From positions 1-64,000 of the forward strand of contig DIVF01000040.1 in NCBI GenBank assembly GCA_002423285.1: 64,000 nucleotides of DNA, read 5' to 3'. This document shows positions 1-8,756 of this stretch, piece after piece. Made by a program: the position numbers and the translations under genes. Each line of letters starts with the position of its first letter. The first letter of the stretch is position 1. This DNA is from Micavibrio sp. UBA6139. Its GTDB lineage: Bacteria; Pseudomonadota; Alphaproteobacteria; Micavibrionales; Micavibrionaceae. The notes under the pieces were generated by a model that did not search any database, was not told the origin of the DNA, and was given only the letters and a program-made list of their open reading frames with translations.

Positions 1-11
1 AGGATGCGCGT

Positions 12-1124
12 ATGAGATCAGACCGACTGACCCGCAAGACGCATTTCCGCAAACTCCCGCACCGGGATATGCAGCGTGCCGGGTTCGTGTCCAGCCATAA
101 TGTGCCTGAAGAATCCAACTTCATGGATCTGACTCTGGTCACACAGGGCAGCGATGATACGCGTGCGCGTTGCATTGTTGCGCTGTCTGATTTGATGAAT
201 GATGCGTTTTTAGACGCGCATGAAGACATCGCCCCCGATCAATTGACGGGATTTCAAAGCGAATATGATGCGCTGCTATGGTGCGCACAAATCATGAATG
301 ACAGCCCGACCGCGCGGCAATTATGCAACGACGCACAGGGTGATGGCTGGTCTGTGGGCCTCTCCGACCTGAAAAATGAAGGGTTTTATATCAATGTCGA
401 TGACCGGGTGATTTTGCTCGATCATTTTGCCTTGGCGCCATCGGCGATTGGCCGTTCGGCTTTCTTCCGCCATGTGCTGCTGACCACGTTTATGCGGGCC
501 TTGCGCGATGTCTGGCATGATAAGCGTCTGGGCGATATTGAACGCGATTTTGCCCCGGAACAGATTTTGATGCTGGAACGCGCCCGCGCGGCGGATTGCG
601 ATACCACAACCATATTGTGCGGCTGGGAGCTTCGCGCGGCGGGTCATGTCGATGTCTGGCGTCATTTGCTGGGGTCCGAAGAAGGTGACATGGCCGTGGT
701 CTTTACACGGTTTTTAGAGCGTGATCCGGGAGCCTTGTTCAGCGGCGCGGCTTTGGCCTATGCCTTCCGTCAATGGTATGCCGATACGGCCCGCGTTGAT
801 GCGATTGATCATGACACGCTGGAAACGCTGGATTGCATTATTGAAGAATCTGATGATAACCACCCCTTTGGCACACAACGCCTCAGTGCCGGGATGATGG
901 AAGAATTGTCGATGTTGCCGGATGGCACCTGCTATCTGGCCGGTTTGGGTGATGGCATCCTGCGCGATCCATATTTTGCCGGGCTGCATGACATGATCAA
1001 CCAGACCCATCTGTTCCAGATGATGTATGACATGGAAGTCGTTATGGTGAATAACGTCCCGTTCCGTGATGGAAAGCTGGCCCGGATGATTTTCCCGCAA
1101 TCTGATATTGTACGGGTTCGTTAA
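12..1124 (+). CDS. conserved hypothetical protein upstream of ppsR
   Basis: A 370-residue soluble protein that I cannot assign to a function. It has no signal peptide and no membrane segment. It is fairly rich in Asp and Met, and its C-terminal half (about residues 290-365) has a Gly/Asp-rich stretch followed by a Met/His-rich segment. I see no HExxH, P-loop or other catalytic signature. The ATG lies only 11 bases from the window edge, with AGG at positions 1-3 as a possible ribosome binding site, so the real start could be further upstream. It ends 11 bp before the PEP synthase/PPDK regulator gene on the same strand and is probably cotranscribed with it. Codon use looks like that of the neighbouring core genes, so it appears native. 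Confidence 0.6.
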   Translation: MRSDRLTRKTHFRKLPHRDMQRAGFVSSHNVPEESNFMDLTLVTQGSDDTRARCIVALSDLMNDAFLDAHEDIAPDQLTGFQSEYDALLWCAQIMNDSPTARQLCNDAQGDGWSVGLSDLKNEGFYINVDDRVILLDHFALAPSAIGRSAFFRHVLLTTFMRALRDVWHDKRLGDIERDFAPEQILMLERARAADCDTTTILCGWELRAAGHVDVWRHLLGSEEGDMAVVFTRFLERDPGALFSGAALAYAFRQWYADTARVDAIDHDTLETLDCIIEESDDNHPFGTQRLSAGMMEELSMLPDGTCYLAGLGDGILRDPYFAGLHDMINQTHLFQMMYDMEVVMVNNVPFRDGKLARMIFPQSDIVRVR

Positions 1125-1135
1125 AACCTCCTATC

Positions 1136-2038
1136 ATGGCGCGGATGGATCACAGCACAGCAGCGCCACCGCGCCCATTTTACATCCACCTTGTTTCTGA
1201 CGCGACCGGCACAACCTTGCAGGGCGTGGCGGAGGCCTGTTTGGCCCAGTTTGACGGGATTGCCCCCGTTGAACGGTTCTGGCCTCTGGTGCGGACAGAA
1301 CGCCAGTTAACCCGTGTCATCGATGATATCCGCGATAATCCCGGCCCGGTTTTGTTTACCGTGGTCGATGTTGAAATCCGCAAATCCTTGCAGAAACAAT
1401 GCAAAGAATTAGGCGTGCCGTGCATGCCGGTTCTCGACCCGATTATCAAGGGGCTTTCATCTTATTTAGGCCTGCAGGCAAAGGGGATTCCGGGGTTACA
1501 GCACGCGCTGGATGATGCCTATTTTCGCCGTATGGACGCCGTTGATTTTGCCCTGTCCTTTGATGACGGGCAGGTGGTCGATGGGATTGAGGATGCCGAT
1601 GTCGTTTTAGTCGGTGTTTCACGCACCTCGAAAACCCCGACCTGCATTTTCTTGGCCCGCCAGGGCATTCGTGCCGCCAATATTCCACTGGTCCCCGGCG
1701 TGCCGTTTCCTGAAAAAGTTTTGGGCATGATGAAAGACTGGGGCGGCGAAAAACAGGGACCGCTATTTGTGGGTCTGACGGAATCCCCGGAACGGCTTGA
1801 AGCCCTGCGCCGCAACCGTTTACGCGCCAATGATGATGACCACCGTCACGCCGATAACACCTATCTGGACCCCGATAAGATCGAGACAGAAATCCGCGAA
1901 GCGCGGCGTTTTTTCACACAGCATGGCTGGCCGGTGATTGATGTGACCCGCCGTTCGGTGGAGGAAACCGCCGCCGAAATTCAAATGCTTTTACAAAAAC
2001 GCCGTGGCCAGGAAACACAGCAGGAGCTGATCCGCTGA
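1136..2038 (+). CDS. ppsR: pyruvate phosphate dikinase / PEP synthase regulatory protein (PPSRP family)
   Basis: A 300-residue bifunctional ADP-dependent kinase and Pi-dependent pyrophosphorylase of the DUF299 family. In this family the protein switches PPDK or PEP synthase off and on by phosphorylating and dephosphorylating an active-site Thr. The N-terminus carries the family opening FYIHLVSDATGTTLQ, and the P-loop-like motif GVSRTSKTPT lies near residues 159-168, followed by the NIPLVPG segment. It is slightly longer than the usual 270-280 residues because of a short N-terminal extension. Its last base overlaps the start of maf, and a maf-aroE-coaE-dnaQ series follows with near-zero spacing. 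That is a common alphaproteobacterial order and suggests one operon. Confidence 0.93.
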   Translation: MARMDHSTAAPPRPFYIHLVSDATGTTLQGVAEACLAQFDGIAPVERFWPLVRTERQLTRVIDDIRDNPGPVLFTVVDVEIRKSLQKQCKELGVPCMPVLDPIIKGLSSYLGLQAKGIPGLQHALDDAYFRRMDAVDFALSFDDGQVVDGIEDADVVLVGVSRTSKTPTCIFLARQGIRAANIPLVPGVPFPEKVLGMMKDWGGEKQGPLFVGLTESPERLEALRRNRLRANDDDHRHADNTYLDPDKIETEIREARRFFTQHGWPVIDVTRRSVEETAAEIQMLLQKRRGQETQQELIR

Positions 2039-2649
2039 TGGATGAAAATTCAACACCACTTTCCCCAATTTTAGCCTCACAAAGCCGCGCGCGTTATCAT
2101 ATGTTGCGTTCAGCGGGCCTTGATTTCAGCGTACAGGCGCCCTTGATTGATGAGGCGACCCTGCAGCAAAAACTGCATGAAGCGATGACCCCGCCGGAAT
2201 CAATGGCCGCCGCCCTTGCCGCCGCTAAGGCGTTGTCCGTCGCCGCCCGCCACCCGGCCCATTATGTGATCGGGGCGGATCAGGTTTTATACTGTAATGG
2301 CCGCATTTTTTCGAAGGCCCCCGATGCCGCAACGGCGCGCGAACATTTGCAATATTTGAGCGGAAAGCAGCATCAATTGATCTCCGCCGTGTGTATTATG
2401 CAGCGGGATAAGATGGTCTGGCACCATGCTGACCGGGCGAAACTGACCATGCGGGATTTAAGCGCCAAGGATATTGATCGCTATTGCGCGGTCGCCGGGG
2501 ATGCCCTGACCCGCAGTGTTGGGGCCTATGAATTAGAAGGCATGGGGGCGTGGCTTTTTGATAAGATTGAGGGCGACCATTACACCATTTTGGGAATGCC
2601 GCTTTTCCCACTATTGGGCGCGCTGCGCGAGAGAGGCTATGGGCCATGA
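2038..2649 (+). CDS. maf: Maf-like nucleotide pyrophosphatase
   Basis: A 203-residue Maf/HAM1-superfamily protein. Members hydrolyse non-canonical or canonical nucleoside triphosphates to monophosphates and are linked to septum arrest and nucleotide-pool cleaning. The N-terminal ILASQSRARYHML matches the family's substrate-binding loop (S-x-S-x-R), YVIGADQVL carries the conserved Asp, and SVGAYELEGMG matches the region near the active site. The length is normal for the family. The start codon overlaps the ppsR stop and the stop overlaps the aroE start (ATGA type), so translation of the three genes is probably coupled. Substrate specificity (YhdE, YceF or other type) cannot be decided from the sequence alone. 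Confidence 0.92.
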   Translation: MDENSTPLSPILASQSRARYHMLRSAGLDFSVQAPLIDEATLQQKLHEAMTPPESMAAALAAAKALSVAARHPAHYVIGADQVLYCNGRIFSKAPDAATAREHLQYLSGKQHQLISAVCIMQRDKMVWHHADRAKLTMRDLSAKDIDRYCAVAGDALTRSVGAYELEGMGAWLFDKIEGDHYTILGMPLFPLLGALRERGYGP

Positions 2650-3497
2650 GTGAGAAAACAAAAAAGGCCGCCGTCATTGGCTATCCGGTTGATCATTCGC
2701 TGTCTCCGCTGATCCACAACACGTGGATTGCGCAATACGGGCTGGACGCCAATTACCGCGCAATCAACGTCTTGCCGCAAAATCTGCAGCAATGGGTAGA
2801 AAGTCTCGCGCAGGACGGCTTTGTCGGATTTAACGTCACCTTGCCGCATAAGGTGGAGATTATGGCGCTGTGCGATACGGTTGATGACCGGGCGCGGCGC
2901 ATTGGTGCGGTCAATACGGTGAGCGTGGACGGATCCGGGCGGCTGCACGGGACCAACACCGATGCCTTTGGTTTTATTCAGAATTTACGTGAAGAAGCCC
3001 CCGATTGGGCCCCCGAAAATGGCCCCGCCATGATTTTGGGCGCAGGGGGTGCGGCCCGCGCCGCCGTCTATGCCCTGCTGGAATCCGGGGTGGATCAGAT
3101 CGTCATTTGTAACCGCAATGCGGACCGGGCGGCGGCATTGGCCCATGATGCCCGTCAATTTGTCACGCGGGATATTTCCATTCAAACGCTGGACTGGCAC
3201 GACCGCAGCAAGGGCGTTTTTGCTGCGGCCCTGTTGGTCAATACAACCAGTCTGGGGATGAGCGGCCAGCCGCCTTTGGATATTGATCTGGGCCATGCGG
3301 GCTGTGCCGTTTACGATATTGTTTACAGGCCCCTTATCACCCCCTTGCTGCGCAGCGCACAGGAAAGGGGCTTGCCGATTATCACCGGGCTTGGCATGTT
3401 GTTGCATCAGGCACGCCCGGCTTTTGAAATGTGGTTTGGCGTGCTGCCGGATGTTGATCCGGCCCTAAAGAAACAGATTGAAGGAAGTGCAACATGA
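2646..3497 (+). CDS. aroE: shikimate dehydrogenase
   Basis: A 283-residue NADP-dependent shikimate dehydrogenase, which reduces 3-dehydroshikimate to shikimate in the chorismate pathway. The shikimate-binding motif VDHSLSPLIHN is near residues 15-25 and the catalytic lysine sits in NVTLPHK near residue 65. NTDAFGF carries the substrate-binding Asp, and the Rossmann glycine loop GAGGAARA lies in the middle of the protein. The C-terminus has the usual GLGMLLHQA motif. It overlaps maf by 4 bp and coaE by 4 bp, which indicates translational coupling within a metabolic and replication housekeeping operon. Confidence 0.96.
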   Translation: MSEKTKKAAVIGYPVDHSLSPLIHNTWIAQYGLDANYRAINVLPQNLQQWVESLAQDGFVGFNVTLPHKVEIMALCDTVDDRARRIGAVNTVSVDGSGRLHGTNTDAFGFIQNLREEAPDWAPENGPAMILGAGGAARAAVYALLESGVDQIVICNRNADRAAALAHDARQFVTRDISIQTLDWHDRSKGVFAAALLVNTTSLGMSGQPPLDIDLGHAGCAVYDIVYRPLITPLLRSAQERGLPIITGLGMLLHQARPAFEMWFGVLPDVDPALKKQIEGSAT

Positions 3498-4132
3498 TTG
3501 TCCTTGGCCTGACCGGGTCAATTGCCATGGGAAAGTCCACCACCGCGCAAATGCTGCGGAATATGGGGGTTCCGGTGCATGATTCCGATGTGGCGGTGCA
3601 TGCCGCGCTGGGGCCAAACGGTGTGGCTGTGGCCCCTGTCGCGGCCCTGTTCCCGGCGGCGTATGATGTAACAAATAATTCCATCGACCGGCATATTCTG
3701 GGGCAGATCGTATTCGGCGATGCGCAGCAAAAAACGGCGTTGGAGGCTATTCTTCATCCAATCGTGCGCGATATGCAGCAGCAATTTTTGGCGGGGTGTA
3801 AGGCTAAGGGCTCAAAAATTGTCGTCCTCGATATTCCCCTGCTTTATGAAACGGGTGGCGAAGCCCGCGTTGATAAAGTAATTGTCGCCAGCTGCCCGTC
3901 CTTCTTGCAGCGCATGCGGGCCATGGCCCGTCCGGGGATGACCGAAGCCAAATTTCAAGCCATTCTCGCCGCACAAATGCCTGATGCTGAAAAGCGCAAA
4001 CGGGCCGATTTCATTGTACAAACCGGGCTTGGTCGCCCCCATGCGCAGGCCGCCTTGAATAAAATTATTGCATCACTTCAAACCGGACAATCCCATGATC
4101 AGAACAGCAACGATCTTCCGCCACGTCCTTGA
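3494..4132 (+). CDS. coaE: dephospho-CoA kinase
   Basis: A 212-residue kinase for the last step of coenzyme A synthesis: ATP-dependent phosphorylation of the 3'-hydroxyl of dephospho-CoA. The Walker A motif GLTGSIAMGKST is at the N-terminus, followed by the conserved HDSD segment, and VVLDIPLLYETG is the typical CoaE middle motif. The length is normal. The start overlaps aroE by 4 bp. The 3' end overlaps the next gene by 38 bp if that gene starts at its first ATG. The C-terminal tail beyond about residue 195 is low in conservation, as is usual for this family. Confidence 0.95.
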   Translation: MIVLGLTGSIAMGKSTTAQMLRNMGVPVHDSDVAVHAALGPNGVAVAPVAALFPAAYDVTNNSIDRHILGQIVFGDAQQKTALEAILHPIVRDMQQQFLAGCKAKGSKIVVLDIPLLYETGGEARVDKVIVASCPSFLQRMRAMARPGMTEAKFQAILAAQMPDAEKRKRADFIVQTGLGRPHAQAALNKIIASLQTGQSHDQNSNDLPPRP

Positions 4133-4820
4133 TAATGGTCCGGCGACCATCGCCGATGTTTTGCGGGAACGTGATGTTGAAATAAAATTCATCGATACGT
4201 TTTCGGAAAGCATTGACCATTTTGATGCGCTGTCACCGGACCTTTTAGTGGTTTTGGGCGGTGCGCCGGGTGTCTATCAGGAAGATGATTATCCGTTCCT
4301 AAAGCAGGAACGCACCATTATTCAAAAACGTTTAGAGGCCGACCGCCCAACGCTGGGCATCTGTCTTGGCGCACAATTAATGGCCAGTGCGCTGGGGTCA
4401 AAGGTCTATCCGGGCCCGAAGGGCCCGGAAGTGGGTTGGGGCACCATCCAGATGACCGAAGCGGGGCTGGAAAGCGCGTTGCGTGTCTTGAGTTCCGATT
4501 TCACCCGCGTCATGCAATGGCACGGCGATACGTTCGATCTGCCGCCGGGGGCCGTTTTGCTGGCTTCCAGCGATAAATACGCCAACCAGATTTTTCAATG
4601 GGGCCGCAACGGCTTGGCCCTGCAATGCCATATCGAAGTCACCAGCAAGATCGTCCATGCCTGGGGCGTAAATGCCGCGCAGAATGTTTTAAATGGCGTT
4701 CTGGACCTAAAAAAGCTGCATGCCGACACGGATGAATGGGCGGCGATCATGCAGCAACAGGCCGAAATCTTTCTGCATGACTGGCTGGACCGGGTTGGCC
4801 AGCCCGATGATTTGCATTAA
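4095..4820 (+). CDS. class I glutamine amidotransferase (GMP synthase-like)
   Basis: A stand-alone class I glutamine amidotransferase domain of 241 residues, which would release ammonia from glutamine. The nucleophile cysteine is in LGICLGAQLMA and the rest of the triad is in the CHIEVT motif, where His and Glu are both present. An oxyanion-type segment LVVLGGAPGVY precedes them. I chose the ATG at 4095 over an upstream TTG at 4068 because family similarity begins right at that Met (IRTATIFRHV). This gives a 38-bp overlap with coaE. There is no fused synthetase domain, so the amination partner is unknown. GuaA-type stand-alone amidotransferases of this kind often act on uncharacterised substrates. 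Confidence 0.85.
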   Translation: MIRTATIFRHVLDNGPATIADVLRERDVEIKFIDTFSESIDHFDALSPDLLVVLGGAPGVYQEDDYPFLKQERTIIQKRLEADRPTLGICLGAQLMASALGSKVYPGPKGPEVGWGTIQMTEAGLESALRVLSSDFTRVMQWHGDTFDLPPGAVLLASSDKYANQIFQWGRNGLALQCHIEVTSKIVHAWGVNAAQNVLNGVLDLKKLHADTDEWAAIMQQQAEIFLHDWLDRVGQPDDLH

Positions 4821-4829
4821 GGTTAGCCC

Positions 4830-5531
4830 ATGCGTGAGATTGTCCTAGATACCGAAACCACCGGGTTAGAACCGAAAGATGGCCACCGCCTTGTTGAAAT
4901 TGGCTGTGTCGAGCTGGATAACCACGTCCCGACAGGCAAAATTCTGCATATCTATTTGAACCCGGAACGCGATGTTCCGGCGGAAGCAGAAGCCGTTCAC
5001 GGGCTATCGACCAAGTTTTTGAAAGACAAACCGCTCTTTGCGGAAATTTATACGGAACTTCTCGATTTCGTGGATGGCGCAAAACTCGTCATTCATAACG
5101 CGGAATTCGATATTAAATTTTTGAACGCGGAACTGGCGACTGTGGGCCATCCGGGGTTCAAATTGAAAGAAGCGATTGATACGTTAAAAATCGCCCGTGA
5201 GAAATTCCCCGGTTCACCCGCCAATCTGGATGCGTTGTGCCGCCGTTTTGGCATTGATAACTCCAGCCGTGAATATCACGGCGCGCTGCTCGATTCCGAG
5301 CTTTTGGCGGAAGTCTATCTGGAGCTATTGGGTGGGCGACAACATGGCTTGGGTCTGTCCGCACAGGGCGATAGTGCAACAGGTCTTGAAAACGCCGCCA
5401 TCAGCCAGCATTCCGCGCGTCAGCGCGCCCCGCGTGAGCCACGTTCTTTCCCGGTCAGCGCAGAAGAGGCCGCAGCGCATGATGCCCTGCTGACCAAACT
5501 GACCGATCCGATCTGGAAAGAAGTTTCTTAA
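4830..5531 (+). CDS. dnaQ: DNA polymerase III epsilon subunit (3'-5' exonuclease)
   Basis: A 233-residue DEDDh exonuclease, the proofreading subunit of replicative DNA polymerase III. Exo I is LDTETTGLEP near residues 5-14, Exo II is HNAEFDIKFLN, and Exo III contains the catalytic His and Asp in YHGALLDSELL. The C-terminal tail after about residue 175 is polar and Ala-rich, where the polymerase alpha-binding segment is expected. It lies 9 bp after the amidotransferase gene, with GTTAG as a weak ribosome binding site, and is the last gene of the operon. Its stop overlaps that of secB by 4 bp on the opposite strand, so the two genes are convergent. Confidence 0.95.
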   Translation: MREIVLDTETTGLEPKDGHRLVEIGCVELDNHVPTGKILHIYLNPERDVPAEAEAVHGLSTKFLKDKPLFAEIYTELLDFVDGAKLVIHNAEFDIKFLNAELATVGHPGFKLKEAIDTLKIAREKFPGSPANLDALCRRFGIDNSSREYHGALLDSELLAEVYLELLGGRQHGLGLSAQGDSATGLENAAISQHSARQRAPREPRSFPVSAEEAAAHDALLTKLTDPIWKEVS

Positions 5532-6025
5532 TTCGCAGCCGTTTTTGCTGCATCAACTGGCGCATCGCCCGGCTGCAATTCTGTGCTGAATTTTTGGATA
5601 TAGAGTGCCTGGAAATCAACCGGGGCCAGCAGCAGGGCCGGGTAGCCACCTTGCTGGCTTAAATCGCTGATCATCTGGCGGGCGAACGGGAACAGCAAGC
5701 GCGGCACCTCGATCATCAGCAATGGGTGCATCGCGTCTTGCGGGACTTCGGCGCCAACTGTCACGCTGGCGGCATATTCAACTTCGGCGATGAAGGCGGT
5801 TTTATCGGCGCGTTTGGCCACGGCACGCATGCGCAGCGATACTTCAAACAAACCGGGCAGATTTTCATCCGGCACTTCTTGCAAACCGACATTGATGTTC
5901 AGCTGCATATCCGGTTTCCCGGCATTAACCTTCAGGCTATGCGGCGCGTTTGGATTTTCAAAGGAAACATCCTTGATATATTGCGCGTGAACGGTGATGG
6001 GCAGGTTGCGAACGGTGTCGGTCAT
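5528..6025 (-). CDS. secB: protein-export chaperone SecB
   Basis: A 165-residue SecB, the tetrameric cytosolic chaperone that keeps preproteins unfolded and hands them to SecA. The typical IHAQYIKDVSFENPN-like opening is present (here VHAQYIKDVSFENPNAP), as are the EVEYAASV strand and the C-terminal MIEVPRLLFPFARQMI motif, with PALLLAPVDFQALY near the end. I chose the Met at 6025 rather than 6085 because the family begins there and AAGAGA precedes it. The sequence before it would be an atypical extension. It lies 66 bp downstream of fxsA on the same strand, and the stop codons of secB and dnaQ overlap. Confidence 0.95.
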   Translation of the reverse strand: MTDTVRNLPITVHAQYIKDVSFENPNAPHSLKVNAGKPDMQLNINVGLQEVPDENLPGLFEVSLRMRAVAKRADKTAFIAEVEYAASVTVGAEVPQDAMHPLLMIEVPRLLFPFARQMISDLSQQGGYPALLLAPVDFQALYIQKFSTELQPGDAPVDAAKTAAN

Positions 6026-6091
6026 AATGTCTCTTATCCTGTTTGAAGATAGGCCAAGATTAGGAGGTCTTGGGGCTGTAATCAAGGGCGT

Positions 6092-6583
6092 TTAGGGCTT
6101 ATCGCGCTGATCTTCGATGCGGGTCCCGGCTTCGTAATTATCGGTTTCAACATGGGTGTATTCCACATCGACGATATCGGCATTTTCGCTGCGGGATGTG
6201 CCGCGCCACCCTTGCGACCGGAAGGAAACGGGCTCGCCCGTGAAATAGCGCGCAATCATACTGCGCAACAGATGTTGCACCGGGGGGATCAGCAGCAAAA
6301 GCGCCACCCCATCGGTGAAGAACCCGGGCAGGATCAATAACATCCCCGCCACGAACAGGCAGACACCGCGAAACATCTCATCAACCGGTAAAACGCCACC
6401 CTCCATCGATTTCTGCATGGACGCCATGGTTTTCAAACCCTGACTCTGCACCAAAAAGACCCCGAAACCAGCCGAGGCAATGCACAGGAAAACAGTGTTG
6501 AAAACACCAACCTCCTCACCCACCGCCGCAAACAGGGCGATTTCGATCAAGGGCAAAATGAGCAGAAAAAGCAGGAAAACCAT
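6092..6583 (-). CDS. fxsA: FxsA family membrane protein
   Basis: A 163-residue inner-membrane protein of the FxsA family, whose E. coli member is a suppressor of phage T7 exclusion by F plasmid. Hydrophobic segments span about residues 1-22, 28-45 and 73-100, including GMLLILPGFFTDGVALLLL, the family's most recognisable stretch. The C-terminal third is hydrophilic and acidic and would be cytosolic. It is read divergently from the Tim44-like gene across about 110 bp that must hold both promoters. The grouping of secB, fxsA, the Tim44-like gene and mltA is a recurring alphaproteobacterial neighbourhood linked to protein export and the envelope. Confidence 0.88.
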   Translation of the reverse strand: MVFLLFLLILPLIEIALFAAVGEEVGVFNTVFLCIASAGFGVFLVQSQGLKTMASMQKSMEGGVLPVDEMFRGVCLFVAGMLLILPGFFTDGVALLLLIPPVQHLLRSMIARYFTGEPVSFRSQGWRGTSRSENADIVDVEYTHVETDNYEAGTRIEDQRDKP

Positions 6584-6694
6584 TATATTCTCTTGTTTTT
6601 GAGGGCTTCGGAGGCCATGTTAAGAACATGTCACCGGGTAAAATTATGCTACAGTGACTATATAGGTATTTTTGCATCAATTGGGAGTGGGCGC

Positions 6695-7429
6695 ATGAGC
6701 GCGGAGATTTTAATTTACGCTGTGGTGGCCGCCGGTCTGGTCTTTTGGCTGCGCAGTATCCTTGGGACCCGTCATGGCAGCGAACGCCAGCGTCCAAACC
6801 CCTTCACCGCACAACCCCCCGCAGACAGCAATGCCCCGACTGTGAACCGTCCTGGCGTGCCGAATGCCGCCGGTCTGGTTGGCGCGGAAACCGTAATTGG
6901 CCCGCTGACCTTGCCAAAGGATGGCAAGGTAACCCTTGGCAATCCTGCACTGGAAACAATTCTGCAAAGCGTTGTGCAGGCGGACCGTGGCTTTAACCTT
7001 GCCCATTTCGCTACGGGCGCACAGGATGCGTTTGTCATGATTGTTGAGGCGTTTGCGTCTGCGGACCGCGAGCTTCTTAAATCCCTGCTCAGCCCCGATC
7101 TTTATGCCGCGTTTGAGGGTGCGATCAAAACGCGCGAGAACGAAGGGCAAACGATGTCGACTGAAATCCATGCCATCCGCAAAACCGAAATCAGCGACGT
7201 GCGGATCAAGGATAAGATGGCTTATCTGACGCTGCGTTTTGTTGCCGATGAAACATCGGTCATTCGCGACCGCGATGGCGCGGTGATCAGTGGTCACCCG
7301 GACCGCGTTTCTGAAACCATCGATATCTGGACCTTTGGCCGCGATATGCGCTCCAAGGACCCGACATGGTTCCTGTTTGCCACTCGCGAAGAAGAAGCGG
7401 GCGCAACCAACATCCCAACCCTGCAATAA
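6695..7429 (+). CDS. Tim44-like domain protein (bacterial TimA type)
   Basis: A 244-residue protein with one N-terminal membrane segment (about residues 5-19, LIYAVVAAGLVFWL), a Pro/Asn-rich linker, and a C-terminal Tim44-like domain from about residue 95. That domain contains AHFATGAQDAFVMIVEAFASADRELLKSLLS-type helices and the closing DIWTFGRDMRSKDPTWFL. In mitochondria Tim44 tethers the import motor. In alphaproteobacteria the homolog is an inner-membrane protein of uncertain role, and its position beside secB and fxsA fits an export-related job. I chose the ATG at 6695, preceded by GGGAGTGG, over 6593 because the upstream stretch does not look coding. Confidence 0.87.
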   Translation: MSAEILIYAVVAAGLVFWLRSILGTRHGSERQRPNPFTAQPPADSNAPTVNRPGVPNAAGLVGAETVIGPLTLPKDGKVTLGNPALETILQSVVQADRGFNLAHFATGAQDAFVMIVEAFASADRELLKSLLSPDLYAAFEGAIKTRENEGQTMSTEIHAIRKTEISDVRIKDKMAYLTLRFVADETSVIRDRDGAVISGHPDRVSETIDIWTFGRDMRSKDPTWFLFATREEEAGATNIPTLQ

Positions 7430-7452
7430 AATCAATGCTTTATCGGGATTTT

Positions 7453-7480
7453 AAAGGGGGCAGTTGCCCCCTTTGTCTTA
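7453..7480 (+). terminator. G/C-rich hairpin after the Tim44-like gene
   Basis: A perfect inverted repeat: AAAGGGGGC at 7453-7461 pairs with GCCCCCTTT at 7466-7474, with loop AGTT. It sits 23 bp after the Tim44-like stop and before mltA, and is followed by only a short mixed T stretch. It could be a weak terminator or attenuator between the two genes. It resembles three other hairpins in the window (near 8700, 53710 and 61400). Confidence 0.55.
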
Positions 7481-7507
7481 CCTTATCCTTATGATCTAAT
7501 ACTGATC

Positions 7508-8680
7508 ATGAAAAAACATTCTTACCTGTTCTTATCCTGTGTTCTGGCCTGCGGTCTTTTGACGTCATGCGGAACGACACCGTCAACCCCAACCACACCG
7601 GCTGATGAAGCCAATCTGCGCCTGACCCCGGCCACGTTCAGTGATCTGCGCGGGTGGCAGAGCGATTCACAAAGTCTGGCGGTTCAGGCCTTCGCGAAAT
7701 CCTGCAAACGGATTGCGGCGCGAAAAGGCATCGATGCGTTTGGCCCAATTGGCGGAACTTATGCCGATTGGCAGGCCGTGTGCGCCAAGGTGACACCGGA
7801 TATGTTCACCAATGAAGTGGCCGCGCGCAATTTCTTTGAAACAGAATTCAATGTCTGGCGCGCCAGTGCCGATACAGGGGCCAAGGAAGGCCTTTTTACA
7901 GGGTATTATGAGGCTTCTCTCAAAGGGTCCCGCACCCGTCACGACCAATATCAAACACCTTTGCGCAAGCGCCCTGATGATTTGGTTATGGTTGATCTGG
8001 GGCAATTCCGCGAAGCCCTGAAGGGCCAGCGCATTGCCGGGCGCGTCGTTGATGGCAATTTAAAACCGTTCGAAGATCACCGCGCGATTGATGAGGGCAA
8101 ATTACCCAATGATGCATCCTTGCCGCTTGTTTATGTCGATGATCCGGTGGCGGCTTTCTTCTTACAAATTCAAGGATCGGGGCGGGTTATTCTTGATGAT
8201 AACAGCCTGATCCGCGTTGGCTATGCTGGTCAGAATGGCCATCCATATTACGCCGTGGGCCGTGAACTGGTGAAGCGTAATTTGATGTCCAAGGACGAGG
8301 TCACCATGCAATCCATCGCTGCATGGCTCAAACAAAACCCGGATCAAGCCAAAGAAATTCTCTATACCAACCCGTCTTATGTGTTCTTCACCGAACTGAC
8401 CGTGGAGGGACCATTGGGCGGCGAAAATATCGCCCTCACTGCGGAACGCTCCATTGCAGTGGACCGCTCCCGCGTTGCTTACGGCATTCCGGTCTGGCTT
8501 GATCTGCAAGATCAGGATTTCAAACGCCTGATGATCGCGCAAGATACCGGTGGGGCTATTCGCGGACCTATTCGCGGTGACATTTTCTTCGGTTTTGGTG
8601 AACGTGCCGAAACACTGGCAGGACCTATGAAATCACAGGGCCAGTGGTGGTTCTTGATGCCAAAGACAGTAACGCAGTAA
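7508..8680 (+). CDS. mltA: membrane-bound lytic murein transglycosylase A
   Basis: A 390-residue lipoprotein that cleaves peptidoglycan glycan strands to 1,6-anhydromuropeptides at the outer membrane. The signal peptide ends in the lipobox LTSC with Cys at residue 21. The MltA barrel domain follows, with GLFTGYYEASLKGS near residues 130-145, and FFLQIQGSGRV carries family-conserved residues. The C-terminal 3D domain has the Asp triad in IAQDTGGAIRGPIRGD and then DIFFGFG. The length is normal. It is downstream of the Tim44-like gene with a hairpin between them. In related genomes an Smr-domain gene often follows, but here an indoleamine dioxygenase gene does. Confidence 0.95.
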   Translation: MKKHSYLFLSCVLACGLLTSCGTTPSTPTTPADEANLRLTPATFSDLRGWQSDSQSLAVQAFAKSCKRIAARKGIDAFGPIGGTYADWQAVCAKVTPDMFTNEVAARNFFETEFNVWRASADTGAKEGLFTGYYEASLKGSRTRHDQYQTPLRKRPDDLVMVDLGQFREALKGQRIAGRVVDGNLKPFEDHRAIDEGKLPNDASLPLVYVDDPVAAFFLQIQGSGRVILDDNSLIRVGYAGQNGHPYYAVGRELVKRNLMSKDEVTMQSIAAWLKQNPDQAKEILYTNPSYVFFTELTVEGPLGGENIALTAERSIAVDRSRVAYGIPVWLDLQDQDFKRLMIAQDTGGAIRGPIRGDIFFGFGERAETLAGPMKSQGQWWFLMPKTVTQ

Positions 8681-8690
8681 GAGAAAAGAA

Positions 8691-8729
8691 TGGGGTTTTG
8701 AAGGGGGGGCCCTTCACCCCTTTAATTTT
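8691..8729 (+). terminator. G-rich hairpin followed by a T-rich tract after mltA
   Basis: GAAGGG at 8700-8705 pairs with CCCTTC at 8710-8715. An alternative longer pairing joins AAGGGG at 8701 with CCCCTT at 8717-8722. TTTAATTTTAT follows, as expected of an intrinsic terminator. The preceding ATGGGGTTTTG and the trailing TTTAATTTT are shared with the hairpin near 53691-53738, so both look like copies of one element type. Confidence 0.6.
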
Positions 8730-8756
8730 ATAAAAAACTTTAAACAGGAGGACTTC

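Noticed and set aside
12..1124. Metallopeptidase role for the first gene
   Set aside because: No HExxH or other metal-binding signature is present.
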